Shown here in pieces: positions 1 to 7,526 of a DNA stretch of 64,000 nt. This DNA comes from Sulfitobacter brevis (GTDB lineage: Bacteria > Pseudomonadota > Alphaproteobacteria > Rhodobacterales > Rhodobacteraceae): NCBI RefSeq assembly GCF_900112755.1, contig NZ_FOMW01000002.1, forward strand, positions 1-64,000, given 5' to 3'. The notes under the pieces are model-generated. The model made no database searches. It was given only the letters and a program-made list of their open reading frames with translations, and was not told the DNA's origin. The stretch's first letter is position 1; the number at the start of each line of letters is the position of its first letter. Made by a program: the position numbers and the translations under genes.

Positions 1-13
1 TAATATCCGACAT
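1..13 (-). CDS. Start of a gene leaving the window
   Basis: On the minus strand an AAAAGGAG Shine-Dalgarno sequence (about 19-26) precedes an ATG at 13 by a normal distance. Only the codons for Met-Ser-Asp-Ile are inside the window, so the product cannot be named. It would be divergent from the copper-related cluster that begins at 349; a regulator is possible but this is a guess from position only. Confidence 0.3.
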
Positions 14-311
14 GACCGCTCTCCTTTTTGTGGATCATTGCAGACCCACCTTGGCACATCGATGCCGCCGGAGGGCGGTTACATCATCAAAGCCGCACGC
101 GAGCCGTCTTGGTCTCAGGACGGAGCGCGAGGGTTGAGGTCGGGAAAAGTCGCCCATTAGCGGAAATGTTCGATTCAGCGGAGACGGACAGGACGGCCCT
201 TTTTATTAATCTTTCAACCGTGCTCAGTGTATCACCACATCGGTGCTCGTCACCGGCATTGTGATTGCGATGCTGTGCACTGCGCATCACATAAACGTTT
301 TCACCGTCGTC

Positions 312-341
312 TTGACCTCCCCCAACTGGAAGGTGCCATAT
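312..341 (+). promoter_or_regulatory. CueR/MerR-type promoter-operator
   Basis: TTGACC (312-317) overlaps a near-palindrome, ACCTCCC (315-321) against GGAAGGT (328-334), and a weak -10 (CCATAT, 336-341) follows at a long spacing of about 18-19 bp. A long spacer with a dyad between the -35 and -10 is the hallmark of promoters activated by MerR-family metal sensors, and ACCTTCC/GGAAGGT is close to the CueR consensus. It lies directly upstream of a copper-themed cluster. No merR-family gene is visible in the window. The rest of 1-348 shows no convincing gene. Confidence 0.6.
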
Positions 342-348
342 CGGGGCC

Positions 349-705
349 ATGAACCGCGCATTTCATCTTGTTCTGCTCATCGCCTTGACACTCGGCACCC
401 TTGTGGCGCCGAAGGGATCACTGGCGAGAAGCGTTGAAATGTCGATGGCACAGACAAGCTCCAGTGATTTAGGCGCCCTGCCCTGCGACGGATGCGTTGG
501 ATCAGAGATGTCTGATGGTGTCGTCTGTGAGGCAGAATGTGCTGTGCCTTGCGGCGCAGGCGTCGGGTCTGCCGCTGTTTTGCCAGTCGTCGCATGTGCC
601 CCGCATGTGTTATCTCGCATGTTTATGCCGCCATTGCCCGCTGTGCCAATGCTTCGCAACATCGAACATGTTCTAGACCCACAGCCCCCCAAATACTTCG
701 TCTGA
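349..705 (+). CDS. Small exported Cys-rich protein of copper cluster
   Basis: This 118-residue protein starts with a hydrophobic signal-peptide-like segment (about residues 4-26). The middle is rich in cysteine (CDGC, a C-x3-C pair, then isolated Cys), a pattern that could bind a soft metal. The C-terminus ends in a Pro-rich tail (PQPPKYFV), loosely like the tail of the small protein at 21031-21474 (RPPQYLI), which also opens a copper cluster. The ATG is only about 7 bases after the predicted -10 of the CueR-like promoter, so translation may be nearly leaderless or start further downstream. Function unknown; a periplasmic copper-binding or copper-responsive leader protein is inferred from context only. 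Confidence 0.6.
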   Translation: MNRAFHLVLLIALTLGTLVAPKGSLARSVEMSMAQTSSSDLGALPCDGCVGSEMSDGVVCEAECAVPCGAGVGSAAVLPVVACAPHVLSRMFMPPLPAVPMLRNIEHVLDPQPPKYFV

Positions 706-854
706 CGCTTTTGCGGCCATGCGGGCCGCAAGGTCTGCGCCTGTCGTCGTCGCGGCCACCGGATTTGTGGCAAATTCACTTTTCACAAACTCGCGCGCGA
801 AAAGAAAACCGAAATACCCTTTAGAAAATTTACCTGAATAATAGGAACACCCAG

Positions 855-1310
855 ATGAAAAAGATCTTTGGTCTGACCACCCTTGCCAGCGCAGGCGCTG
901 CAGCGGTGCTCGCAATGAGTCTCAATGCCGCCCCCCTTAGCGCTGAAACCGTGACGCTATATAAGAACCCGCAGTGTGGATGCTGCGAAAACTACGCTGA
1001 TTATCTGCGCGAAAATGGCTTTACGGTCGACGTAAAGCCGACCCATGACCTGGAGCAGATCAGCAAAGACGCGGGAATATCCGAAGCATTTCAAGGCTGC
1101 CATACCGCCTTCTTGGGTGACTATGTGGTCAGTGGTCACGTGCCCATAGATGTCGTGAACAAAATGCTGGACGAACAACCCCAGATAGCAGGGATCACCC
1201 TACCCGGCATGCCGCTCGGCTCGCCCGGAATGGGCGGCGAAAAGCAGGAACCTTTCAAGGTCTACTCGGTCGAAAAAGACGCAGCGCCGACGGTCTATGC
1301 CGTCGAATAG
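855..1310 (+). CDS. DUF411 metal-binding periplasmic protein
   Basis: The 151-residue product has a signal peptide (about 1-30) and the DUF411 fold, thioredoxin-like: the YKNPQCGCC motif sits at the first strand (Cys41, Cys43, Cys44), with a further Cys in the GCHT segment and a VSGHVP loop. DUF411 proteins are usually encoded with copper-resistance genes and are thought to bind metal or act in thiol redox. The C-terminus carries the family's usual extension with a GMPLGSPGM segment. Its neighbours are a Cys-rich exported protein upstream and cytochrome c and thioredoxin-like genes downstream, consistent with a periplasmic copper/thiol function. Confidence 0.85.
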   Translation: MKKIFGLTTLASAGAAAVLAMSLNAAPLSAETVTLYKNPQCGCCENYADYLRENGFTVDVKPTHDLEQISKDAGISEAFQGCHTAFLGDYVVSGHVPIDVVNKMLDEQPQIAGITLPGMPLGSPGMGGEKQEPFKVYSVEKDAAPTVYAVE

Positions 1311-1376
1311 GACAGATCGCAGTTTGGCATACTTCTGTGCCCAACCGCATTTCGGAAATAAACAAAGGAATACAGT

Positions 1377-1508
1377 ATGATGATGAATGGTGAGTTAATG
1401 GGCGGCGGTATAGTCGCGATGGCGTTGATATGCCTTTTGTTCGTGGTGGTTTTGATCCTCGCAGCAATCGCACTGGTGAAGTACATCCGTTCTGACGGCA
1501 CGAAATAA
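1377..1508 (+). CDS. Small single-span membrane protein
   Basis: A 43-residue ORF beginning with three Met codons after an AAAGGA-like ribosome site (about 1365-1370). It carries one strongly hydrophobic segment (about residues 11-34) and a short basic tail (KYIRSDGTK). Gly/Met-rich starts followed by one membrane span are common in small proteins of copper/heavy-metal clusters in Proteobacteria, but no family assignment is possible by reading. It is kept because it has a ribosome site, fits the gap between the DUF411 and cytochrome genes, and reads in the cluster's direction. Confidence 0.5.
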   Translation: MMMNGELMGGGIVAMALICLLFVVVLILAAIALVKYIRSDGTK

Positions 1509-1617
1509 GAGCATGTGGTGCAGTGGGGCCTTGTGAGGCTGGAGTGCATGTGACGCATCGCCAGTCATCTCGAGAGAGCCGCCGCTGCACCCTGCTGAGG
1601 TAAAGGTAAGTTAATAG

Positions 1618-2046
1618 ATGATCAGGTATATCAGATCTTGCGCTCTGGGTTTGGCGATCGCGGCAGGCCCCGTCGCTGCGCAAGTGGTTCTGGCGCAGAC
1701 AGGTGAGGAACTTTACCAAGAAAACTGCGCCAGTTGCCATGGCGCAACCCTTGAAGGAGAACCGAACTGGCGAGAGCGGTCGTCTGATGGCAAACTGCCT
1801 GCGCCGCCGCACGACGAGACAGGACATACGTGGCATCACGCCGATCGCATTTTGACCGACATCATCAAACGCGGCACCGCCGAGATTGTTGGTGGTGGCT
1901 ACGAGAGTAACATGCCGGGCTTTGCCGATGTGCTGACAGACGCGCAGATTGAGGAGATCCTTGGCTATATCAAGAGCACATGGCCCGACCGCGCCCGTAC
2001 GGTGCAAGAAGACGTCACCCGCGGCGATATCGAGGCGCGGGAATGA
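1618..2046 (+). CDS. Class I cytochrome c, exported
   Basis: The 142-residue protein has an N-terminal signal peptide (about 1-26), a CASCH heme-binding motif (Cys37, Cys40, His41) and a candidate axial methionine in NMPGF (Met99), the plan of a small mono-heme cytochrome c. It probably acts in the periplasm as an electron carrier. Such cytochromes recur in Rhodobacterales copper clusters beside multicopper oxidases or TlpA-like proteins. The stop codon overlaps the start of the next gene (ATGA), so translation is coupled. Confidence 0.85.
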   Translation: MIRYIRSCALGLAIAAGPVAAQVVLAQTGEELYQENCASCHGATLEGEPNWRERSSDGKLPAPPHDETGHTWHHADRILTDIIKRGTAEIVGGGYESNMPGFADVLTDAQIEEILGYIKSTWPDRARTVQEDVTRGDIEARE

Positions 2047-2639
2047 ACGAGCTAGAGCCTTTGGCGCTACCTGAGCCACGCCGCCGAAAAATCTCCGCTT
2101 TGACGATTGTGCCGATCATTGCTTTTGCGCTGATGGGGCTGTTTGGCTGGGGTCTTTTTACCGGCGATGACGCGCTGCCGTCGGTCATGCTCGACAAACC
2201 GGTGCCCCAGTTCACGCTGCCTGCGGTTCTTGGGCGGGCTGAAGGATTGACCACGCAGGATCTGCTCGGACAGGTGTCTGTGGTGAATGTCTTTGCTTCG
2301 TGGTGTGTCCCCTGTCGCGCCGAACATCCGATCTTTATGGAGTTGAGCGCCACGAGTGTCGTGCCACTCTTTGGCATAAATTACAAAGACCCGCCCGAAC
2401 AGGCCCGCGCGTGGTTGGACGAGTTGGGCGATCCCTATGTCCGGATCGGGGCTGACAGAAACGGCCGTGTTGGCGTGGACTGGGGTGTCTACGGCGTGCC
2501 CGAAACCTACGTGATTGCGGCAAATGGGACAATTGCCTATCGCCACGTCGGCCCGATCACCCGCGAAATTGTCCAAGAGAAACTTTTGCCATTGATCCGC
2601 GAACTACAACAGCCGGCATCCAAGGGAGCACTGAAATGA
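2043..2639 (+). CDS. CcmG/DsbE-type membrane-anchored thioredoxin
   Basis: The 198-residue product has a membrane anchor near the N-terminus (about 18-38) and a periplasmic thioredoxin fold with the redox motif WCVPC (Cys88, Cys91), a cis-Pro loop in YGVPET and the KPVPQF entry strand typical of CcmG. CcmG proteins keep apocytochrome c cysteines reduced before heme attachment. The start was placed at the ATG overlapping the cytochrome stop; a longer frame from 1980 would run inside the cytochrome gene. No other ccm genes are nearby, so this may be a dedicated thiol reductase of the copper/cytochrome cluster rather than the housekeeping CcmG. Confidence 0.85.
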   Translation: MNELEPLALPEPRRRKISALTIVPIIAFALMGLFGWGLFTGDDALPSVMLDKPVPQFTLPAVLGRAEGLTTQDLLGQVSVVNVFASWCVPCRAEHPIFMELSATSVVPLFGINYKDPPEQARAWLDELGDPYVRIGADRNGRVGVDWGVYGVPETYVIAANGTIAYRHVGPITREIVQEKLLPLIRELQQPASKGALK

Positions 2640-3148
2640 GCCTGCGCAAATTAGCTTTTGCTCTACTGGTAGCTTGGCCAAGTATCAGCAACGCTGCGCC
2701 GCAAGGCTTTGCTTTGCATGACACGCCGCAACCGGTGATCAATGTCCGCTTTGTCACCCACGACGGCACGCGCGCGGATATGGAATCGCTGCGGGGCAAG
2801 GTGCTGCTGGTCAATGTCTGGGCGACATGGTGCATCCCCTGCCGCGAAGAGATGCCAACGCTGGGCGCGCTGCAAGCCGCACTTGGCGGTGACAAATTTG
2901 AGGTCGTGGCGCTGTCGATCGATAAGGCGGGCCCACCCGTGGTCCAGCGATTTTATGACGAGATCGGGGTGACGCATCTGAAGATGTATGTCGATCAAAC
3001 GATGTTATCGGCCACCGCCCTACGCACGGTTGGCTTGCCGACCACGATCCTGATCAATGCCGAGGGGCAAGAACTCGGACGGTTGGTCGGGCCAGCAAAA
3101 TGGGACGATCCTGAGATGGTGTCGTTTTTGCGGGGCTATATTGAATGA
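2636..3148 (+). CDS. TlpA-like thiol-disulfide oxidoreductase
   Basis: A 170-residue exported thioredoxin-like protein: signal peptide (about 1-20), VNVWATWCIPC motif (Cys66, Cys69), conserved EEMP after it, and a VGLPTT cis-Pro loop. It belongs to the TlpA/ResA group, membrane-linked or periplasmic reductants that serve cytochrome oxidase and copper chaperones. It overlaps the upstream CcmG-like gene by ATGA and is followed by ccdA, which would supply its electrons across the membrane. Two thioredoxin-fold genes in a row suggest separate substrates. Confidence 0.85.
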   Translation: MSLRKLAFALLVAWPSISNAAPQGFALHDTPQPVINVRFVTHDGTRADMESLRGKVLLVNVWATWCIPCREEMPTLGALQAALGGDKFEVVALSIDKAGPPVVQRFYDEIGVTHLKMYVDQTMLSATALRTVGLPTTILINAEGQELGRLVGPAKWDDPEMVSFLRGYIE

Positions 3149-3275
3149 TTGCTGAGGTAAGCCCATCGCGCCGTCCGGCGGCTCTCACAGGCCCTCGCGA
3201 CCTGCCCCGGATGGTTGCCGGATTGCGTGCATGCGCCGCAAGAATTCGTACAATATTAATCAAGGCTGCATAGCG

Positions 3276-4013
3276 ATGGATATCTCGGGCATCGGCATCC
3301 TTGCAGCGTTTCTGGCCGGAGCAATCTCGTTTCTGTCGCCCTGTGTGCTCCCCTTGGTGCCGGGCTATGTGTCCTATATTGCTGGGCAACCTGACCTGCG
3401 CACCACCCGTCATGTCGGGTTGCGTGCGCGTGCTGGGGCATTGGGATTGAGTGTCTGTTTTGTCTTCGGGTTTTCGACGGTCTTCATTGCACTAGGTGCC
3501 GGGGCCAGCGCGCTTGGCTCTCTACTGCTGGCATGGCGGACCGAGCTCAACTTTCTGGGCGGTGCGATCATTATCCTGTTTGGCCTTGTCATGTTGGGCC
3601 TGTTTCGCATTCCGGCATTGTCTCGCGATACGCGCCCCGCGTTGAATATCCCCGGCGGGCGTCCGCTGGGCGCCTATGTGCTAGGGCTCGCCTTTGCCTT
3701 CGGCTGGACGCCCTGTATCGGGCCGATCCTTGGCGCGATCCTGACGCTCAGTTCGACCTCGGGCGGGATGCAGGATGGCATCTGGTTGCTGGCGATATAT
3801 TCCGCCGGGCTTGGTGTGCCATTTCTGCTTGCAGCACTTTTTACCGATGCTATTGCCGCGCGCATCCGTGGCATCGGCACGGCGGGGCGCTGGCTTTACA
3901 AAGGGGCTGGCATTGCGATGGTGCTGATGGGGCTGGCAATCATGACGGGACAGCTTTCGCGTCTGGCCTATTGGCTGCTAGGGACATTTCCGTTTTTGGC
4001 AGCAATCGGTTAG
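3276..4013 (+). CDS. ccdA: CcdA-type transmembrane thiol reductase
   Basis: The 245-residue protein is almost wholly hydrophobic with about six membrane helices and the two conserved CcdA cysteines: one in FLSPCVLPLVPGY (Cys23) and one in GWTPCIGP (Cys147). CcdA carries electrons from cytoplasmic thioredoxin to periplasmic thiol oxidoreductases, here most likely the two thioredoxin-like proteins encoded immediately upstream. The ATG at 3276 is preferred to the one at 3231 because the family begins with this hydrophobic segment. A second CcdA-like gene lies at the far end of the window (63490-64000). Confidence 0.9.
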   Translation: MDISGIGILAAFLAGAISFLSPCVLPLVPGYVSYIAGQPDLRTTRHVGLRARAGALGLSVCFVFGFSTVFIALGAGASALGSLLLAWRTELNFLGGAIIILFGLVMLGLFRIPALSRDTRPALNIPGGRPLGAYVLGLAFAFGWTPCIGPILGAILTLSSTSGGMQDGIWLLAIYSAGLGVPFLLAALFTDAIAARIRGIGTAGRWLYKGAGIAMVLMGLAIMTGQLSRLAYWLLGTFPFLAAIG

Positions 4014-4030
4014 ATCTGCGCGGGTTGTCC

Positions 4031-5476
4031 TCACCCCATCCCGACTTCTTTAAGCGCATGAAAAGCCTTACGGAAACCTTTAATGCGTTCAGCATAGGCT
4101 GCGCTAAGTAGTGGGTCTGGCGTGATCTCCGCCATCAGCTCGGGCGTCGTGAAAACGTCGCTTTCGCCGCAAGCCGCCATCGCCAGACGGGCCGCGCCAA
4201 GGGCCGCACCCTGCGCCCCGCTTTGTGGCACTTTAAGTGTCAGGCCCGTGGAAGCAGCGATAATATTTAGCCAGGCTTTTGAATGGCTCCCGCCACCCGC
4301 CACCCATGCAGTTTTCAGCTCCGCGCCACTGCCTTCAATGGCATCACGGCAATCGGCCAAGGCAAAGGCCACCCCTTCGAGCACAGATTGCGCCAGTTGC
4401 GGCAACCCCTGCTCCCGTTTGAGACCCAGAAATCCCGCCGATGCCTGTGGCGCGTTGTGAGGCGTGCGCTCGCCAGAGAGATAGGGCAGAAAAGTTACCG
4501 GCGACGGCGCTTCGGGCTTTTCAGGCACCAATGCTGCCAAGGCTTGCGGCGATTGTCCGACGACTTCAGAGAGCCAGTTCAACCCGTCCGCCGCCGACAG
4601 GATCACCCCCATCTGATGCCAGGTATCAGGCACCGCGTGGCAAAAACTGTGAACTGCGGCCTCTGTGTTGGCGGCAAAACGGTCTGTGGTTGTAAACAGC
4701 ACCCCCGAGGTGCCCAGCGACACAAAAGCGTCGCCTGCTTGGGTGATGCCCAGCCCGCAAGCCGTCGCCGCGTTATCTCCGGCCCCGCCGGCGACAATGA
4801 CAGCGCCGACACCCCATACGCTTGCCAATTCCTTGCGAAGCATCCCTGCCTGCGCCGAACCCTCAACCAGTTCGGGCATATGGGCGCGGGTGAGGCCCGT
4901 CGCCTCAAGCAGGGCGTCCGACCAGTCGCGCCGCGCAACATCGAGCCAAAGCGTACCAGCGGCGTCCGACATCTCTGACATATGCCGCCCCGTCAGCCAC
5001 AGGCCAACGTAGTCCTTTGGCAGCAATACTTTCTTGGTCTTCGCGAATACTTCCGGCTCATGAGTGCGTACCCATTCCAGCTTTGGCGCCGTAAAGCCGG
5101 CCATAACGATATTGCCGCCAATGCCACGAAAATCGGCGCGGGCCTCAAGCGTCCTGCATTCCTCGACAGAGCGGCCATCGTTCCACAAAATTGCCGGGCG
5201 CAGCGGCTGATCTTGCGCATCAAGCAAGGTCGCCCCGTGCATTTGCCCTGATACCGCGATGCCCTTCAGTGCCGCAAATGCCTGTGGTGCGGCGCGGCGC
5301 ACCGCGTCAATCGCAGCTTCGCAAGCAGTGATCCAGCTGTCAGGATCCTGCTCTGACCATCCCGACTGCGGGCGGCTGACGACGAGCGGCGCCTGCCCTT
5401 CGGCCACAACGGTCTGCGCGGCATCGATCAGCAACGCTTTGACACCGGAGGTGCCCAGATCCAGTCCGAGATACAT
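4031..5476 (-). CDS. xylB: Xylulokinase
   Basis: 481 residues of the FGGY carbohydrate kinase family. The N-terminal MYLGLDLGTSGVKALL phosphate-binding segment, the GQMHG motif, the C-terminal LSGERTPHN loop and the VAGGGSHS motif match bacterial XylB, which phosphorylates D-xylulose to xylulose 5-phosphate. It is the last gene of the xylose operon, separated from the binding-protein gene by a 68-bp gap holding a strong stem-loop. Length is normal. Confidence 0.95.
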   Translation of the reverse strand: MYLGLDLGTSGVKALLIDAAQTVVAEGQAPLVVSRPQSGWSEQDPDSWITACEAAIDAVRRAAPQAFAALKGIAVSGQMHGATLLDAQDQPLRPAILWNDGRSVEECRTLEARADFRGIGGNIVMAGFTAPKLEWVRTHEPEVFAKTKKVLLPKDYVGLWLTGRHMSEMSDAAGTLWLDVARRDWSDALLEATGLTRAHMPELVEGSAQAGMLRKELASVWGVGAVIVAGGAGDNAATACGLGITQAGDAFVSLGTSGVLFTTTDRFAANTEAAVHSFCHAVPDTWHQMGVILSAADGLNWLSEVVGQSPQALAALVPEKPEAPSPVTFLPYLSGERTPHNAPQASAGFLGLKREQGLPQLAQSVLEGVAFALADCRDAIEGSGAELKTAWVAGGGSHSKAWLNIIAASTGLTLKVPQSGAQGAALGAARLAMAACGESDVFTTPELMAEITPDPLLSAAYAERIKGFRKAFHALKEVGMG

Positions 5477-5502
5477 GCGCGCGCTTTCTTTGGTGAGAGG
5501 CG

Positions 5503-5530
5503 CTTTGGCCCACCGACTGGCGGGCCAAAG
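5503..5530 (-). other. Intergenic stem-loop between binding-protein gene and xylB
   Basis: CTTTGGCCC (5503-5511) pairs perfectly with GGGCCAAAG (5522-5530) around a 10-base loop. There is no T-run after it in the direction of transcription, so it is better explained as an mRNA-stabilising or processing hairpin protecting the abundant binding-protein message than as a terminator. Such hairpins after ABC binding-protein genes are common; the role here is inferred. Confidence 0.6.
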
Positions 5531-5544
5531 CCGGTTAGCTCTGT

Positions 5545-6489
5545 TTAGAACGGGCTGTCAGGATAGTAAAAGTCCATCGCGTTGTCTTTGGTCACCAATA
5601 CCGAGCCGATGACGAAAGTGCCCGAGACTGGCGCGTTCGAGGTCAGGCCCACGGCGGTCAGTTCAATCGCGGTGGCAATCATTGAGGGTGGATAGGTGAC
5701 GTTGGCGGGGACCATCACATCGCCGTCGGCGGTGCGCTTGATCATTTCTTTCATACCGGCACCGCCGAGCACAAATTTCACGTCATCGCGGCCAGCCGCC
5801 TCAATCGCAGCCAATACACCGATGGCCATGTCATCATCAGAAGCCCAAACCGCGTCGATCTTTGGATATTTGGAGAGGAAATCTTCCATCACCGTAAAGC
5901 TGTCATCGCGGTTCCAGTTGCCGTGCTCCATGTCGAGCACATTGATGCCGGAGCCTTCGATGGCGGCAGTAAAGCCGTCAACGCGCTCGTTATCGATCGT
6001 CGTCGGGATGCCGCGGAACACGACAATATCACCGCCCTCAGGCATCCGCGACACCATAAACTCACCTGAAACGGTGCCAAATCCACTGTTGTCACCGGCA
6101 ACATAAAGGTCTTCGATCCCCGCGACGGAGAGGCCACGATCCACCACGGTCACCCAAGCGCCGCTATCGGCCACAGCCTGTACAGGCGGGGTCAGCGGAT
6201 CGGATTCAAATGGCAGCACGACCAGTGCGTTGATGTTGCGCGTGGCGACCATGTCTTCGATGTCATTGACCTGCGTGCCCGGGTCGGACGCCGTCGACAA
6301 GACAAACTCAAGGTCAGAATACACTTTCTCAAGCCGTTCGATGGTTTCGCGGGCGTGGAAGTTCATCCCGCCTGCCCAGCCGTGCGTGGCAGCCGGAATG
6401 GACACGCCAATCACCTTGGTTTCGGCCCATGCGGCCCCTGCGACCAGTGTCGCAAGTGCGGCAGCGACGAATGTCGTTGTATGTTTCAT
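5545..6489 (-). CDS. Sugar ABC transporter periplasmic binding protein (xylose-type)
   Basis: 314 residues with a clean signal peptide ending at AWAET, followed by a type I periplasmic binding fold of the ribose/xylose class (VIGVSIPAATHGW start, DNSGFGTVSGEF hinge region, WASDDDMAIG segment). It would capture the sugar and deliver it to the permease encoded upstream in the operon. Because xylA and xylB flank it, D-xylose is the most likely ligand, but the presence of two extra sugar-modifying genes leaves room for a related pentose or a xyloside. Confidence 0.88.
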   Translation of the reverse strand: MKHTTTFVAAALATLVAGAAWAETKVIGVSIPAATHGWAGGMNFHARETIERLEKVYSDLEFVLSTASDPGTQVNDIEDMVATRNINALVVLPFESDPLTPPVQAVADSGAWVTVVDRGLSVAGIEDLYVAGDNSGFGTVSGEFMVSRMPEGGDIVVFRGIPTTIDNERVDGFTAAIEGSGINVLDMEHGNWNRDDSFTVMEDFLSKYPKIDAVWASDDDMAIGVLAAIEAAGRDDVKFVLGGAGMKEMIKRTADGDVMVPANVTYPPSMIATAIELTAVGLTSNAPVSGTFVIGSVLVTKDNAMDFYYPDSPF

Positions 6490-6520
6490 TTCTCTCTCCC
6501 GTTTTTCGATATGAGCGGCC

Positions 6521-7516
6521 CTATTGGCCCGCCTTGCGTTCGCGCTGTAAAATTACAGCGAGAATGATGATGACCCCTTGGATCGCGCCGTTCAGATAGG
6601 GCGAGACGAAGTCGGTCAGGTTTAAGATGTTGTCAATCAGGCTGAGGATCAGCACACCAATCACGGTACCCCAGACACGGCCAAACCCGCCTTTGAGGAC
6701 GGTGCCCCCGATGATCACCGCAGCAATCGCCTCCAGCTCCCAGAGCACACCGGTGGAGGAAGATGCGGAGCCAAGGCGCGGCACGTACATGATGGTCGCG
6801 ACCCCGACCAGCATGCCAAGAGCGGCATAGGTCAAAAGCCGGGTGCGGTTCACGTTCACGTTGGAATAATGCGCCACATGTTCGTTGGAGCCCGTGGCTG
6901 CACAATGGCGCCCGAAGACCGACCGCGACATGACGATTTCACCAATGATAACCACGAGGGCAAAGACGATAATCGGCCAGCTGATCCCAAGGAAGCCATC
7001 AAAATAAACGGGACGGTAAAAGGTCCGCAGCGAAAAATCGAGCGACAGCGTCCCACCATCGGCCAGCCACGTGACAAGGCTGCGGTAAATACCCATCGAC
7101 CCCAGCGTGACGATAAATGCCTCGATGCCCAAGGTGGTGATCAAAAACCCGTTCAGCAGCCCCGCAAGAATGCCCGCAACCAGCGCCACCGCCATGCCAA
7201 GCAGGATGATCGGCACGCCCACCCCCATGGTCGGCAGAGCCGCGTTCATTACCAAGATCATCAGACCCGCGATAAACGCTGCCATCGAGCCGACCGAGAG
7301 ATCAAGCCCGCCTGCGGTGATCACGAATGTCATGCCGACTGCAATGATCCCGATGAAGGCCGAGCGCGCCAGCACATTGGTGATATTGGCCCCGCTGAGG
7401 AAGTTCGGGTTCATCAACGCGCCGATCACGACCAGCACAATCAGCGCCAAAAGCGGGCCGAGCACGGCCATCGAGGGCATCTTGCGGGCGGGTGTCGTCA
7501 GGGGAATATCGGTCAT
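6521..7516 (-). CDS. Sugar ABC transporter permease
   Basis: 331 residues, strongly hydrophobic, with the RbsC/XylH family layout: FITAGGLDLSVGS, AFIVTLGSMGIYR, NVNVNRTRLLTYAALG and the AVIIGGTVLKGGFG coupling segment followed by a LSLIDNILNL helix. It forms the membrane channel of the importer with the neighbouring ATPase. It lies 10 bases from the ATPase gene and 31 bases before the binding-protein gene. Membrane topology of about 8-10 helices is expected from the family. Confidence 0.9.
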   Translation of the reverse strand: MTDIPLTTPARKMPSMAVLGPLLALIVLVVIGALMNPNFLSGANITNVLARSAFIGIIAVGMTFVITAGGLDLSVGSMAAFIAGLMILVMNAALPTMGVGVPIILLGMAVALVAGILAGLLNGFLITTLGIEAFIVTLGSMGIYRSLVTWLADGGTLSLDFSLRTFYRPVYFDGFLGISWPIIVFALVVIIGEIVMSRSVFGRHCAATGSNEHVAHYSNVNVNRTRLLTYAALGMLVGVATIMYVPRLGSASSSTGVLWELEAIAAVIIGGTVLKGGFGRVWGTVIGVLILSLIDNILNLTDFVSPYLNGAIQGVIIILAVILQRERKAGQ

Positions 7517-7526
7517 GTTGGTTGCC

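Noticed and set aside
28..264. Possible small gene at the left edge
   Set aside because: No ribosome site, unusual composition, and overlaps a second equally weak frame on the other strand.
1255..2079. 274-codon minus-strand open frame across the cytochrome region
   Set aside because: It runs antisense to the DUF411 protein and cytochrome c genes and has no recognisable domain.
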